Assembly: GCF_900101685.1 (NCBI RefSeq)
Contig: NZ_FMZZ01000006.1
Span: forward strand, 310,001 to 374,000
Direction: 5' to 3'
DNA length: 64,000 nucleotides
DNA from: Actinokineospora iranica
Lineage (GTDB): Bacteria > Actinomycetota > Actinomycetes > Mycobacteriales > Pseudonocardiaceae
Shown here: one piece after another, positions 18,531 to 27,624 of the stretch
Layout of the letters: the number at the start of each line of letters is the position of its first letter
How positions within the stretch are numbered: position 1 is the first letter of the stretch
Made by a program: the position numbers and the translations under genes
The notes under the pieces: model-generated
The model's input: only the letters and a program-made list of their open reading frames with translations
Databases searched by the model: none
What the model was told of the DNA's origin: nothing

Positions 18531-18554
18531 ATAGGCAAGTGGTGACTTGCCTAT
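18531..18554. promoter_or_regulatory. Perfect palindrome, probable ArsR-family operator
   Basis: ATAGGCAAGT (18531-18540) and ACTTGCCTAT (18545-18554) are perfect 10-bp arms around GGTG, ending 9 bases before the regulator start. Position and symmetry fit an autoregulatory operator of a dimeric winged-helix repressor. Function is inferred. Confidence 0.7.
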
Positions 18555-18563
18555 GGTGGGGGT

Positions 18564-18884
18564 GTGGCGGAGGATCTCTTCAAGGCGCTGGCCGATCCCA
18601 CCCGTAGGCGCATCCTGGATGAGCTGGTGGAGCGGGATGGGCAGACCTTGTTCGAGATTTGCGGGCGGCTGGTGACCAAGTACGGGTTGGGGCTGTCGCG
18701 GCAGGCGATCAGTCAGCACTTGGCCGTGTTGGAGGGTGCTGGGTTGGTCGTTTCGCGGCGCGAGGGGCGCTACAAGTTTCACGAATTGAACACTGAACCG
18801 CTTGAGCGCATCGTTACTCGGTGGCTCAGGCCTGATGCACAGGGAGAGACCGGTGCGGATTCATCTGACTGGCGTGTTCGTTGA
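18564..18884 (+). CDS. ArsR-family winged-helix regulator
   Basis: Product of 106 residues, beginning with the typical LFKALADPTRRRILDELVERDG and a recognition helix GLSRQAISQHLAVLEGAGLV, followed by the wing SRREGRYKFHELN. No cysteine pair for metal binding is present near the recognition helix, so a metal sensor is unlikely; the DNA-binding segment resembles the SdpR/YdfF group that controls glyoxalase-like genes. GTG start at 18564. Its end overlaps the VOC gene by 32 bases, so the two are certainly co-translated. Confidence 0.88.
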   Translation: MAEDLFKALADPTRRRILDELVERDGQTLFEICGRLVTKYGLGLSRQAISQHLAVLEGAGLVVSRREGRYKFHELNTEPLERIVTRWLRPDAQGETGADSSDWRVR

Positions 18885-19239
18885 CGATCAAGAAAAGGCG
18901 CTGCGGTTCTATACCGACGTGCTGGGCTTCGTGAAGAAGACCGAGGTGCCGGTGGGGACGGACCGGTGGCTGACCGTGGTGTCGCCGGAGGACCCCGACG
19001 GGATTGAGCTGCTGCTGGAGCCCGACGGGCATCCGGCGGTGAAGCCGTACAAGGAGGCGCTGGTCGCGGACGGGATTCCGGCTACGGCCTTCGCCGTCGA
19101 AGACGTGCACGCTGAGTTTCGCAGGCTGCGGGAACTCGGGGTGCGCTTCACCCAGGAGCCGTTGGAGATGGGGCCGGTCACCACGGCTGTCCTTGACGAC
19201 ACCTGCGGCAATCTGATCCAGATCGAGCACACCGCCTAG
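18853..19239 (+). CDS. VOC-family (glyoxalase/dioxygenase fold) protein
   Basis: Small metalloenzyme-fold protein of 128 residues with two beta-alpha-beta-beta-beta modules. N-terminal IHLTGVFVDDQEKALRFYTDVLGF and C-terminal GNLIQIEH place the usual metal ligands (first-module His4-like position, Glu in LLLEPDG and Glu in IQIEH). The frame is open from 18802, but GTG at 18853 follows AGGGAGAG. It overlaps the ArsR gene. Members act in resistance or in methylglyoxal handling; the substrate is not inferable. Confidence 0.85.
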   Translation: MRIHLTGVFVDDQEKALRFYTDVLGFVKKTEVPVGTDRWLTVVSPEDPDGIELLLEPDGHPAVKPYKEALVADGIPATAFAVEDVHAEFRRLRELGVRFTQEPLEMGPVTTAVLDDTCGNLIQIEHTA

Positions 19240-19242
19240 GAA

Positions 19243-19734
19243 CTACACCGCGGCGCAGTCGCCGGTGGGCCAAGCGGGGGCCAGCAGGGCCAGTGCCTCG
19301 TCGCCGAAGGGGTTGGTGCCGGGGGCCGTGGCCAGGGAGTGGGCCACCAGGGCGTGCAGGCACTTGACCCGGCCCGGCATTCCGCCCGCTGTCACATCGG
19401 TGCCCAGGGGCTCCAGGGCGTCGCGTTCGGCCAGGTAGGACTTGTGGGCCTGGAGGTAGTGGGCCGCCAAGTCCGGATCGGTGGACAGGCGGTCGGTCAT
19501 GTCCTTCATGACGCCCGTGGTTTCCAGGGTGCTGATGGCGGCGGCCAGCTTGGGGCAGGTCAAGTAGTACAGGGTGGGGAAGGGCGTGCCGTCTTCCAGC
19601 TTCGGGTTGGTCTGGATGACGGCGGGGTGGCCGCTGGGGCAGCGGGCGGCGACGGCGCGGATGGCGCGGGGAGCGCGGCCCAGCTGGGCGGCGACGATCT
19701 CGCGGTCGGCCTCGGTCACGGGTTCCAGGGTCAC
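19243..19734 (-). CDS. DUF501 family protein
   Basis: Product of 163 residues with the DUF501 blocks VAARCPSGHPAVIQTNPKLEDGTPFPTLYYLTCP and the C-terminal VKCLHALVAHSLA plus NPFGD (written here in separate parts of the family core). It corresponds to M. tuberculosis Rv1025 beside eno and the septum gene. GTG start at 19734 overlaps the ftsB stop (GTGA), so translation is coupled. The frame is open to 20478 but everything upstream of 19734 is antisense-like shadow of ftsB. Conserved Cys and His residues suggest a metal site; function is unknown. Confidence 0.88.
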   Translation of the reverse strand: MTLEPVTEADREIVAAQLGRAPRAIRAVAARCPSGHPAVIQTNPKLEDGTPFPTLYYLTCPKLAAAISTLETTGVMKDMTDRLSTDPDLAAHYLQAHKSYLAERDALEPLGTDVTAGGMPGRVKCLHALVAHSLATAPGTNPFGDEALALLAPAWPTGDCAAV

Positions 19735-20282
19735 CGGCGCTCCCCCGTCACCGCGTCCCACAGGGCCTGGTACCAGGCCTGGTCGGGAATGGGTTGGGTC
19801 GGCTCCTGGCTCGCGCCAGGGCCGCCCGCCTCCGGTGGCAACTCGACCATGTACGGCGTCTCTCCCGGCATCACGTACCGCAGTCTCCTGCGGGCCTCGG
19901 CCAGCACCTGCTCGGGGTCGGCGAGCTGCTCCTTGCGCTGCTGCAGCTCGTCGACCTTGGCGCGTAACTCGGCCTGGCGTTGTTGTTGGACTTCCACATC
20001 CGAGCGCTGCGACAGGTAGGTGCGCAGCGGGACGGCCACGCTCAGGGCGAGCGCGCAGACGACCGTCGCGAACACCGCCGCCCGTCGGGTGGTCGACAGG
20101 CCCAGGATGGCGCCGCGTTTGCGTCGTTTCTGGGGTCCCGCCGACCTGGCCGGACGAGGGGGTTCCGCTGGGGGTTGCGCCGAGGTCGGACGCGCGCGGC
20201 GCCGCACGCGCTCGGGTCTGCGGGCGGCGGAGGTCTCGCTCCGCCGCCCGCGACCGCCGCGTTCGGCGCCGCGTCCGACCAT
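19731..20282 (-). CDS. ftsB: FtsB/DivIC-type septum formation initiator
   Basis: Bitopic cell division protein of 183 residues. About 75 residues of Arg/Pro-rich cytoplasmic tail precede one membrane helix (RRAAVFATVVCALALSVAVP), then a coiled coil (VEVQQQRQAELRAKVDELQQ) and the septum-initiator motif RRRLRYVMPGETPYMV. In division complexes this partner links FtsL and FtsQ outside the membrane. The long basic N-terminus is typical of actinobacteria. Five bases after eno and coupled to DUF501, as in M. tuberculosis Rv1023-Rv1025. Confidence 0.92.
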   Translation of the reverse strand: MVGRGAERGGRGRRSETSAARRPERVRRRARPTSAQPPAEPPRPARSAGPQKRRKRGAILGLSTTRRAAVFATVVCALALSVAVPLRTYLSQRSDVEVQQQRQAELRAKVDELQQRKEQLADPEQVLAEARRRLRYVMPGETPYMVELPPEAGGPGASQEPTQPIPDQAWYQALWDAVTGERR

Positions 20283-20287
20283 CGGGG

Positions 20288-21676
<1,389 letters not shown>

Positions 21677-21731
21677 TCACTCCTGCGGAGGGTCGAGGAA
21701 CAGCGCTTACGCAGGTAGTGTTGATCTGACT

Positions 21732-22118
21732 ATGACGGAGGAGCCAGGCAATACGTTCGAGGCGTTCCGCCACGCGGAGTCACTCGTGGCGCAACGCAGG
21801 CCGCTCGACGCCCTGGCCGCCCTGGCCCCCGTCCTCGACGCGGAGCCCAACGCGCCCAGCGTCCAACTGCTCGCTGGCCGCGCCTACCTGGGCTCGGCCC
21901 AGCTGCGGCGGGCCGAACAGGCGTTCCTGCGGGTGCTGGAACTGGACCCGACCGACCACTACGCGCGGTTCGCCCTCGGCAAGACCCTGCAGCGGCAGAG
22001 CAGGCTCCCCGAGGCGCAGACGCAACTGCGGATCGCGGTCGCGATGAACCCCGTCCCGGAATACCAGGAAGCGCTCGGCGAGGTCAACGCCCGCATCTCC
22101 GTCGAACGCGACCGATAG
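21732..22118 (+). CDS. Tetratricopeptide repeat protein
   Basis: Product of 128 residues made of three to four TPR units (around AFRHAESLVAQRRPLDALAAL, LLAGRAYLGSAQLRRAEQAFL, ARFALGKTLQRQSRLPEAQT). No signal or membrane segment. The ATG at 21732 begins the first helix pair. It is divergent from eno. Such proteins are protein-interaction scaffolds; a partner cannot be named. Confidence 0.85.
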   Translation: MTEEPGNTFEAFRHAESLVAQRRPLDALAALAPVLDAEPNAPSVQLLAGRAYLGSAQLRRAEQAFLRVLELDPTDHYARFALGKTLQRQSRLPEAQTQLRIAVAMNPVPEYQEALGEVNARISVERDR

Positions 22119-22164
22119 TTTTCCGGGGTTCACGCCGTCCGGTTTCCCAGTCCAGGATGGGATC

Positions 22165-23019
22165 ATGGGATTCGACAGCGCGACCGAGCGGATGATCCAG
22201 GCCAACGAGGCCAACTGGGACGCCCGCACCCCGATCCATGTCGCCAGCGCCTTCTACGACGTCGCCAACCGCGACCCGGAGGTCTGGTTCGCCGACTTCG
22301 AATGGGACGACCTGGGCGACCTCGACGGCAAGGACGTCGCCCACCTGCAATGCCACATCGGCGCGGAGACGATCGCCTTCGCCAGGCGCGGGGCGCGCAC
22401 GGTGGGCTTGGACATCTCCGCCGAGTCGGTGCGGGCGGCCCAGCGGCTCGCGCGGGACAAAGGCGTGACCGTCGACTACGTCAAGTCCGATGTGCACGCC
22501 GCGGCCGACGCGCTCGGCCGGGAGCGGTTCGACATCGTCTACACCGGCAAGGGCGCCATCTGCTACCTGCCCGACCTGCCCGCCTGGGCCGAGCAGGTCG
22601 CCGCGCTGCTGCGCCCCGGCGGCCAGGTGTACGTCGTGGAGTTCCACCCGCTGCTCAACGCGCTCGGCCCCACCCCGCCCGCGGACGGCAGCGAAGACCT
22701 GCTGCTGCGGCACGACTTCCTCGGCGGCCGCGGCGGCGTCGAACACGACGGCACCCGCACCTACACCGACGGCCCCCCACTTCCCGAGGCGAAGGTCTCC
22801 TACGAGTGGCCACACGGCATCGGCGAGGTCGTCAACGCCCTGGTCGGAGCAGGTCTGCGGATCACGCTGCTGCGCGAGACCGAGCGACTGCCGTGGCGGC
22901 GCTGGTCGACGATGGCCAACCCGGACGGCGGCTGGTACCGACTGCCCGACAGCGCGCCGCGCATCCCGCTGATCTACGCGCTGCAAGCCGTCAAGCCGGA
23001 CGGTGTTTCCGCTGGTTGA
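22165..23019 (+). CDS. Class I SAM-dependent methyltransferase
   Basis: Product of 284 residues. Motif I is HLQCHIGAETIAFARRGARTVGLDIS, where the usual GxGxG is replaced by the QCHIG form typical of this subfamily; motif II DIVYTGKGAICYLPDLPAWA and post-motif LLRPGGQVYVVEFHP follow. The N-terminus NEANWDARTPIHV is typical of the same group. Substrate unknown. Its stop lies inside the upstream extension of the next transglycosylase frame, which supports the later start chosen for that gene. Confidence 0.87.
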   Translation: MGFDSATERMIQANEANWDARTPIHVASAFYDVANRDPEVWFADFEWDDLGDLDGKDVAHLQCHIGAETIAFARRGARTVGLDISAESVRAAQRLARDKGVTVDYVKSDVHAAADALGRERFDIVYTGKGAICYLPDLPAWAEQVAALLRPGGQVYVVEFHPLLNALGPTPPADGSEDLLLRHDFLGGRGGVEHDGTRTYTDGPPLPEAKVSYEWPHGIGEVVNALVGAGLRITLLRETERLPWRRWSTMANPDGGWYRLPDSAPRIPLIYALQAVKPDGVSAG

Positions 23020-23089
23020 CCAGGCTGCCAGGGGGCTTTCGGCGCACGGCGGGCGGAATCCGGGCGCGCGCACACGTAACCTGGATTTC

Positions 23090-23932
23090 GTGGCCGCATC
23101 TCCGACACCCCCGCCGACCACGCTGCCCGTCGATTCATGGCCGTCGCCCGAGCCACCCCCGGGCCGCGGCCCCAACCTGGCCGCGCGCCTGCTCTTGGTC
23201 GCCGTGCTGATCACCCTGGCCGGGGCGACGTTCCTGCTCCTGGACGCCGCGAACCCCCCAAAACGTCCGCCCGCCGGCGAAGACCGGTTTGTGGTGCCGC
23301 TGCTTGACGTCGTTCCCGGCGCCGCGGCGCCGCAGGCTCGGCCCACGCCCGCCGGGCAGGACCTGCGGGCGTGGGCGGAGAAGATCGCCTCGGAGACCGA
23401 CATTCCGGCGCGGACCGCGATCGCTTACGCCAATGCCGAGTTGGCTACTCGGGACCGGACGCCTGGCTGCAACCTGACTTGGGTGACGCTCGCCGGGGTC
23501 GGTCGGGTCGAGTCGCACCATGGGCACTACAGCGGCAGCCGAGTCGGGTCGGACGGCACACTGTCCAAGCCGATCATCGGGGTTCCGCTGGACGGGTCAC
23601 CCGGGGTCAAGGCCATTCCGGACACAGACGACGGTCGGCTGGACGGCGATCCGCAGTGGGACCGCGCGGTTGGGTCGATGCAGTTCCTGCCGACCACTTG
23701 GGCTCGGTGGTCGCAGCGGGCCAGTGGGGACGGCGCGCTGCCGGACCCACAGAATGTGGACGATTCCGCGCTTACCGCTGCTCGGTATCTGTGTGCGAGT
23801 GGTGGTGATCTCGCTACCGGGGCTGGGTGGTGGAAGGCTGTGCTGACTTACAACGAGTCCCGGAAGTACGGGGTGGATGTGTTCAGTGGGGCTTCCGCTT
23901 ATGCGCGGAAGGCTGCTGAGTTGGGGGGCTGA
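23090..23932 (+). CDS. Membrane-anchored lytic transglycosylase
   Basis: Second transglycosylase of the window, 280 residues. A Pro-rich cytoplasmic start is followed by one membrane helix (AARLLLVAVLITLAGATFLLL) and the extracellular SLT domain: catalytic Glu in AGVGRVESHHG, then WDRAVGSMQFLPTTWARW and YLCASGGDLA. Both transglycosylases share the domain order IES-HH/A, PIIGVPLDG-like insert and MQF block. The frame is open from 23003, but GTG at 23090 avoids overlap with the methyltransferase. TAACCT just upstream could be the -10 of a nearly leaderless transcript. Confidence 0.88.
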   Translation: MAASPTPPPTTLPVDSWPSPEPPPGRGPNLAARLLLVAVLITLAGATFLLLDAANPPKRPPAGEDRFVVPLLDVVPGAAAPQARPTPAGQDLRAWAEKIASETDIPARTAIAYANAELATRDRTPGCNLTWVTLAGVGRVESHHGHYSGSRVGSDGTLSKPIIGVPLDGSPGVKAIPDTDDGRLDGDPQWDRAVGSMQFLPTTWARWSQRASGDGALPDPQNVDDSALTAARYLCASGGDLATGAGWWKAVLTYNESRKYGVDVFSGASAYARKAAELGG

Positions 23933-23964
23933 GGGCTGGCTCGATGGGGGTGGAGTGGTTGGCA

Positions 23965-24004
23965 GGTGCTCGAGTATGCGGCTAGTTCCGCCCTATCGAG
24001 CACC
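23965..24004 (+). terminator. Terminator hairpin after transglycosylase
   Basis: GGTGCTCGA (23965-23973) pairs perfectly with TCGAGCACC (23996-24004), with an inner GCGG/CCGC stem. It follows the plus-strand transglycosylase by 33 bases and faces the minus-strand operon ending at 24079, so it may serve both. The 5' flank GCTCGATGGGGGTGGAGTGG resembles the outer arm of the long-hairpin repeat. Confidence 0.7.
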
Positions 24005-24078
24005 GGGCGGGCGCTGGTGCCGGTTGGCAGGGGACGGGGGTGCTCCTTGCACTACCGATCGAGCGGGGAAGTCCGGGT

Positions 24079-24246
24079 TCAGTCGGCAGGGGCATGATCT
24101 GCCAAGCGGCTCGCCTGGGCTGGTTGGGTGTCGAGAAAGGATCGTAGAAGCTCGCAGAGCGCGCGTAGTTGTCGTTCGGTCATGTGCTCGCAGAGCCGCT
24201 CGAAGTCGTCAAGCAGGTCTCGTCGTGACTGCTTGGCTGTGGTCAC
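24079..24246 (-). CDS. Small hypothetical protein, last gene of five-gene operon
   Basis: Product of 55 residues starting VTTAKQSRRDLLDDFERLCE, largely alpha-helical and leucine-rich (RQLRALCELLRSFLDTQPA). GTG start at 24246 overlaps the stop of the preceding gene (GTGA), which argues that it is translated. No family recognised. The helical, amphipathic character would suit a small partner or regulator of the upstream proteins, but this is only inference. Confidence 0.6.
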   Translation of the reverse strand: MTTAKQSRRDLLDDFERLCEHMTERQLRALCELLRSFLDTQPAQASRLADHAPAD

Positions 24247-24830
24247 GGGGTCTCCAGGATCGTGCAGTTGTCGAGTTCGCGGAAGAGTTGGGCGGCGAGG
24301 GTCCAGCGGATGTGGGGGCTGTCGAACGTGACCAGTCCGGTTTCCGTCTTGACGGGTGTGCCGAGGCGGGGCCGGTACTGCGTTCCGAGGACCCCGGCGA
24401 GTGGGTGGGCGCCTGCCCGGACGAGGACTCGGCCCCGGCGCAGTGCTGGGCAGAGGCGGGCGGACAGCTCGGCGCACGGCAGGCAGATGGGCGGTTCGGT
24501 GACGCCCATGCGGTTCGGCCACCCTGGCCAGTCCGCGCGCTGGTCCTGCAAGATCCACAGCACCCCGTCGGTGGACTGGTCTGCGGGGCCTGCGCAGACC
24601 TGGCACAGCAGGTTGCGCATCGCCCGGCGCTGGCGGGGGCCGTGGATCTGCCCGAACACAGGTTTGCCCTGGCCGTGGCGGGACGGGGTGCGGGTCCAGA
24701 GGATTCCCCGGGAGTCCCGCTCGCCCAAGGTCTCGTCGGCGTAGCCGATGCCATTCCGCCGGGCGACGATCCGGAACGGGGCGGTGTCCTCACCGCTCCA
24801 CCTGGTGATGTAGGGAACCAGGACGTTCAC
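24243..24830 (-). CDS. Hypothetical protein with two CxxC pairs
   Basis: Product of 195 residues starting VNVLVPYITRWSGEDTAPFR. Two cysteine pairs, CQVC and CLPC, about 40 residues apart suggest a zinc-binding knuckle (residues about 76-120), between a beta-rich start and a C-terminal helix-strand segment (RWTLAAQLFRELDNC). GTG start at 24830 shares one base with the TAG of the preceding gene, and its end overlaps the next start, so three genes are translationally coupled. Similar proteins occur as unnamed members of actinomycete regulatory islands, as far as I recall; no function is known to me. Confidence 0.65.
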   Translation of the reverse strand: MNVLVPYITRWSGEDTAPFRIVARRNGIGYADETLGERDSRGILWTRTPSRHGQGKPVFGQIHGPRQRRAMRNLLCQVCAGPADQSTDGVLWILQDQRADWPGWPNRMGVTEPPICLPCAELSARLCPALRRGRVLVRAGAHPLAGVLGTQYRPRLGTPVKTETGLVTFDSPHIRWTLAAQLFRELDNCTILETP

Positions 24831-25312
24831 TAGGCCACCTCACAAGATCGGTGGCCTCGCGCGCCTGCGCGCTGTGTTGATTGTTCGCTCGCAAGCAGGG
24901 CAGTCAGGCCCGTATAGTCCGAAATCTGGCCTTTCTCGATTCGGCTCATCTTCCAAAAGCCTCGTCGTACGGCTTCATCCAGGGAGATGATGTTCTCCCC
25001 GTCTCGGGTCAGAAGGCAGCGGAAGCCCTCGGCCCTGACTTTCCATGCCTCGTACCGCGCTATGGCCGCGCGGCGTTCCTCCGCGCTGACCTCGTTGGCG
25101 ACGAACGCCGCGCGCATGTCGACCATTTCAGCATTTCGGCAAATATACGTCACTTTCATCCGACGGTAGATTCGCAGCAGCACCTGATCGGTCTGCACCA
25201 CGTAGGGATCACCGATCATCGCCCGCCAACGAGCGATAACCGGATTCCGAAGTTCGATGTTGACCAGCGCTTCGGCCGCACGATCGTCATCTGGTTGGTG
25301 CAATAACTTCAT
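24830..25312 (-). CDS. Hypothetical protein of the accessory operon
   Basis: Product of 160 residues starting MKLLHQPDDDRAAEALVNIE. Basic and mixed alpha/beta: RRMKVTYICRNAEMVDMRAA, then a long helix with AEERRAAIARYEAWKVRAEG, then ENIISLDEAVRRGFWKMSRI. The frame is open to 25540 but ATG at 25312 starts in less GC-rich, protein-like sequence; the ribosome site is weak (GGAAT). Codon choice is visibly less GC-biased than in the housekeeping genes. No family recognised. Confidence 0.6.
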   Translation of the reverse strand: MKLLHQPDDDRAAEALVNIELRNPVIARWRAMIGDPYVVQTDQVLLRIYRRMKVTYICRNAEMVDMRAAFVANEVSAEERRAAIARYEAWKVRAEGFRCLLTRDGENIISLDEAVRRGFWKMSRIEKGQISDYTGLTALLASEQSTQRAGARGHRSCEVA

Positions 25313-25386
25313 AGTTGTATTCCATTGGTGGAGCCTTGATTTCAGGAAGGTGTCCGGGTGAGCGCGGCGAACGGCGCGGGGAGCTA

Positions 25387-25794
25387 CTATGCCTGGACCT
25401 CCCCAGCCTTCACTCCTGGTGGGAAAATCCGAGCGGGTCGCAGTCTGCTGCGCGGCATGGGAAAGCCCGGCGGCACCGCATCCAACGGCAGCAACGTGTC
25501 CGTGGGCGGGGCACACGCCAGAATCCACCGCAGGGTCCACGTCGTCGGACCTCGATAGACATAGTCCCTGAGCACGTGCGTCGGCGCGAACTCACTCCCC
25601 TCAACGCGCGGCGACCGGTATGCGATCGCGTCCGACTCATCCCACACAATCAGGACGTCTTGCACATGCGGCCACGTCGACACCGCACCCTGCGCATAAG
25701 GAGAACCGCGCTCCCCGAACAAATAGAAAGTCCACCGCCCCTGCCGAACAAGCTCATCCCACAACACGCGCATAATCGACTCGGTCGACGTCAT
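25387..25794 (-). CDS. Hypothetical protein of the accessory operon
   Basis: Product of 135 residues starting MTSTESIMRVLWDELVRQGR. Aromatic-rich first half (WTFYLFGERGSPYAQG, DVLIVWDESDAIAYR), then VLRDYVYRGPTTWTLRWILACAPPTDTLLPLD and a Pro-rich tail. ATG at 25794 overlaps the stop of the upstream small gene (ATGA), supporting translation. No family recognised. Confidence 0.6.
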   Translation of the reverse strand: MTSTESIMRVLWDELVRQGRWTFYLFGERGSPYAQGAVSTWPHVQDVLIVWDESDAIAYRSPRVEGSEFAPTHVLRDYVYRGPTTWTLRWILACAPPTDTLLPLDAVPPGFPMPRSRLRPARIFPPGVKAGEVQA

Positions 25795-26054
25795 GGCTGC
25801 CTCTCACCACGGGCAGCGGCTATCTCACGACCCGAGTTTCGATCCACAAGGGACATGTACCGGGGGACCAAAAGCAAACCGTCACCGTCAAAGACAGGTC
25901 CAGCGGGAGCGATGAACGCCGTCCGCTCACACACCGACTCCCGACCAGCGGCAAGCACCGCAGGCAGTGGAACAGGAGCGACCCGTCTCAAGACCCATCG
26001 TCGCAGGCGCCATCGCGATCCACGTGCCACTCGCTCTACTACTCGCCTACCCAT
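25791..26054 (-). CDS. Small basic hypothetical protein, first gene of accessory operon
   Basis: Product of 87 residues starting MGRRVVERVARGSRWRLRRW, strongly basic at the N-terminus, with PVPLPAVLAAG and ERTAFIAPAGPVFDGDGLLL following. ATG at 26054 has GGAGG about eleven bases upstream, and the stop overlaps the start of the next gene, so I treat it as real. It lies divergently from the HTH-TPR regulator, separated by 186 bases. No family recognised. Confidence 0.5.
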   Translation of the reverse strand: MGRRVVERVARGSRWRLRRWVLRRVAPVPLPAVLAAGRESVCERTAFIAPAGPVFDGDGLLLVPRYMSLVDRNSGREIAAARGERQP

Positions 26055-26200
26055 GCGGCCCGTTCCTCCGTTCCCAGTCGCGCTCCCCCGCTACCCCGCG
26101 TGGGAGCTCTGACCTGCCGAAACACACGGTAAGCGCAGGCGTGAACCTTGAGTGACAGTAAAGCGACAGTCCGTTCGGGTGACGAGTCCAGCGAGTACCC

Positions 26201-26219
26201 TCGAAGTGAGAACATTCGA
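26201..26219. promoter_or_regulatory. Candidate operator between regulator and accessory operon
   Basis: TCGAA and TTCGA arms flank nine bases (TCGAAGTGAGAACATTCGA), 22 bases before the HTH-TPR start. The spacing is wrong for LexA (six-four-six), so autoregulation by the adjacent HTH protein is the simpler idea. Inference only. Confidence 0.35.
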
Positions 26220-26240
26220 TCAACCGGGCGGGAGGACCCT

Positions 26241-27437
26241 GTGACAGACACGGACCGCGAGTACCCCGGTGCGCGCATTGCCACGACACGCAGGTTGAAG
26301 GGCTGGACGCAAGATCGACTTGCCCGCGAATCCGGCTATTCGGTCTCCATGATCCGCAAGGTAGAGCGTGGCATTGAGCCTGCGTCTCCGGGTTTCTTGT
26401 CCGCCGTCGGGAGAGTGCTAGGAAAAGGTGTCGATGAATTGACCGGCACGCCCTATCGAGAAATAATCGAACGAGAGGGAGGGCTTGGCGGACTAAACGA
26501 TCTCCGTACGATCCTGGCGGAGGGTCACCATGTGCGACCTATCGAGCCGCTGCCACTTGACGAGCTACGAAGCTCGCTCGATGCCATCAACATACGCTAT
26601 CGAAATGATCGAGGACGGCAAGCGTTGGCCCGTCTTCCGCTGCTTATTCGCCAGCTTCACGGGGCACTCCATTCAGTGTCAAGTCACGAACAGCGCGGAG
26701 CAATTTACTCACTGTTGGCGAGCGCGTACGCAACCGTCGAGCGGATCGCGCGCCGATTCGGCTATCTGGAGCTGACCACACCTGCTTTGGACCGGTTGGA
26801 CGTCTATGCCGCGAGTGCGGACGATCCGCTGTACGCACCCCAAGGGCTCATCAAGCGGGCGCGTGTGTTGATGTACCACGACAGTCATGACGTGGGCTTG
26901 ACGCTGATCGAGCAAGGCCTGAATCAGGTCGAGGGAAACGACGAGGGCGCGCTCGCGGTACGAGGTTATGGGCACCTCGCCGGAGCGATTGTGGCGGCGC
27001 GATTCAGGAGGCCGGATATAGCGCGAGAACACCTTAGTGAGGCCCGGAAGGTAGCCGCGCATGTCGACGGCGAGTCGGACGCATACGGGACTCTTTTCGG
27101 ACAAGCGAACGTTGGTATCCACTCTGTAGCGGTCGAGTTGGAGGCCGGTGACCCAGGGCTGGCCGCGCAAGAAGGCTTCGCACTGCGTCTGCCGGAGTCG
27201 GTCGCGCCTCCGCGAGCTGGACACCACTGGCAGGACACCGCACGCGCTTGTTTGCTCAGCGGAAACGGAGCCAAGGCTCTTGACGCACTGAACCGAGCGC
27301 GCAAGGTGGCTCCCCAACAAACTCGCCTGCACCCGATGGTGCGGGACACGTTGCGCGGTATCGCCGCATTGGACCGGCGGAAGTCCGACACAGTGGCGAA
27401 CTTCGCGGCCTGGCTCGGCCCCGACCAGCCACAGTGA
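26241..27437 (+). CDS. XRE helix-turn-helix regulator with TPR-like C-terminal domain
   Basis: Product of 398 residues. The HTH is close to the N-terminus (RIATTRRLKGWTQDRLARES then GYSVSMIRKVERGIEPASPG). The rest is an alpha-solenoid of TPR-like repeats (for example LIKRARVLMYHDSHDVGLTL, ARKVAAHVDGESDAYGTLFG and the final AKALDALNRARKVAPQQTRL). This layout, an HTH plus a helical sensor domain, occurs in actinomycete regulators of accessory and phage-related loci. GTG at 26241 has GGAGGA upstream and is preferred to an ATG-frame start at 26148. Divergent from the five-gene operon 24079-26054, which is the likely target. Confidence 0.82.
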   Translation: MTDTDREYPGARIATTRRLKGWTQDRLARESGYSVSMIRKVERGIEPASPGFLSAVGRVLGKGVDELTGTPYREIIEREGGLGGLNDLRTILAEGHHVRPIEPLPLDELRSSLDAINIRYRNDRGRQALARLPLLIRQLHGALHSVSSHEQRGAIYSLLASAYATVERIARRFGYLELTTPALDRLDVYAASADDPLYAPQGLIKRARVLMYHDSHDVGLTLIEQGLNQVEGNDEGALAVRGYGHLAGAIVAARFRRPDIAREHLSEARKVAAHVDGESDAYGTLFGQANVGIHSVAVELEAGDPGLAAQEGFALRLPESVAPPRAGHHWQDTARACLLSGNGAKALDALNRARKVAPQQTRLHPMVRDTLRGIAALDRRKSDTVANFAAWLGPDQPQ

Positions 27438-27624
27438 CGAACAGCGGCTCACCCACTGAGGTGACGACTGCGGAAGCCTGCGCAGTCGAGGCCTACCTGC
27501 CCAATTCACAACAGCTTGGTCCCTAGGCACGCGACGGTGACCGACCTTGGCCACCGAAGTCTGCCGGATACCTGTCCGGCGGTGGCCAAGAGGGAACGTC
27601 TCAAGGCCACCGCCGGGTGGGGGG

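Noticed and set aside
26201..26219. Possible LexA box in the HTH-TPR promoter
   Set aside because: The arms TCGAA/TTCGA are nine bases apart; LexA boxes need the six-four-six layout.
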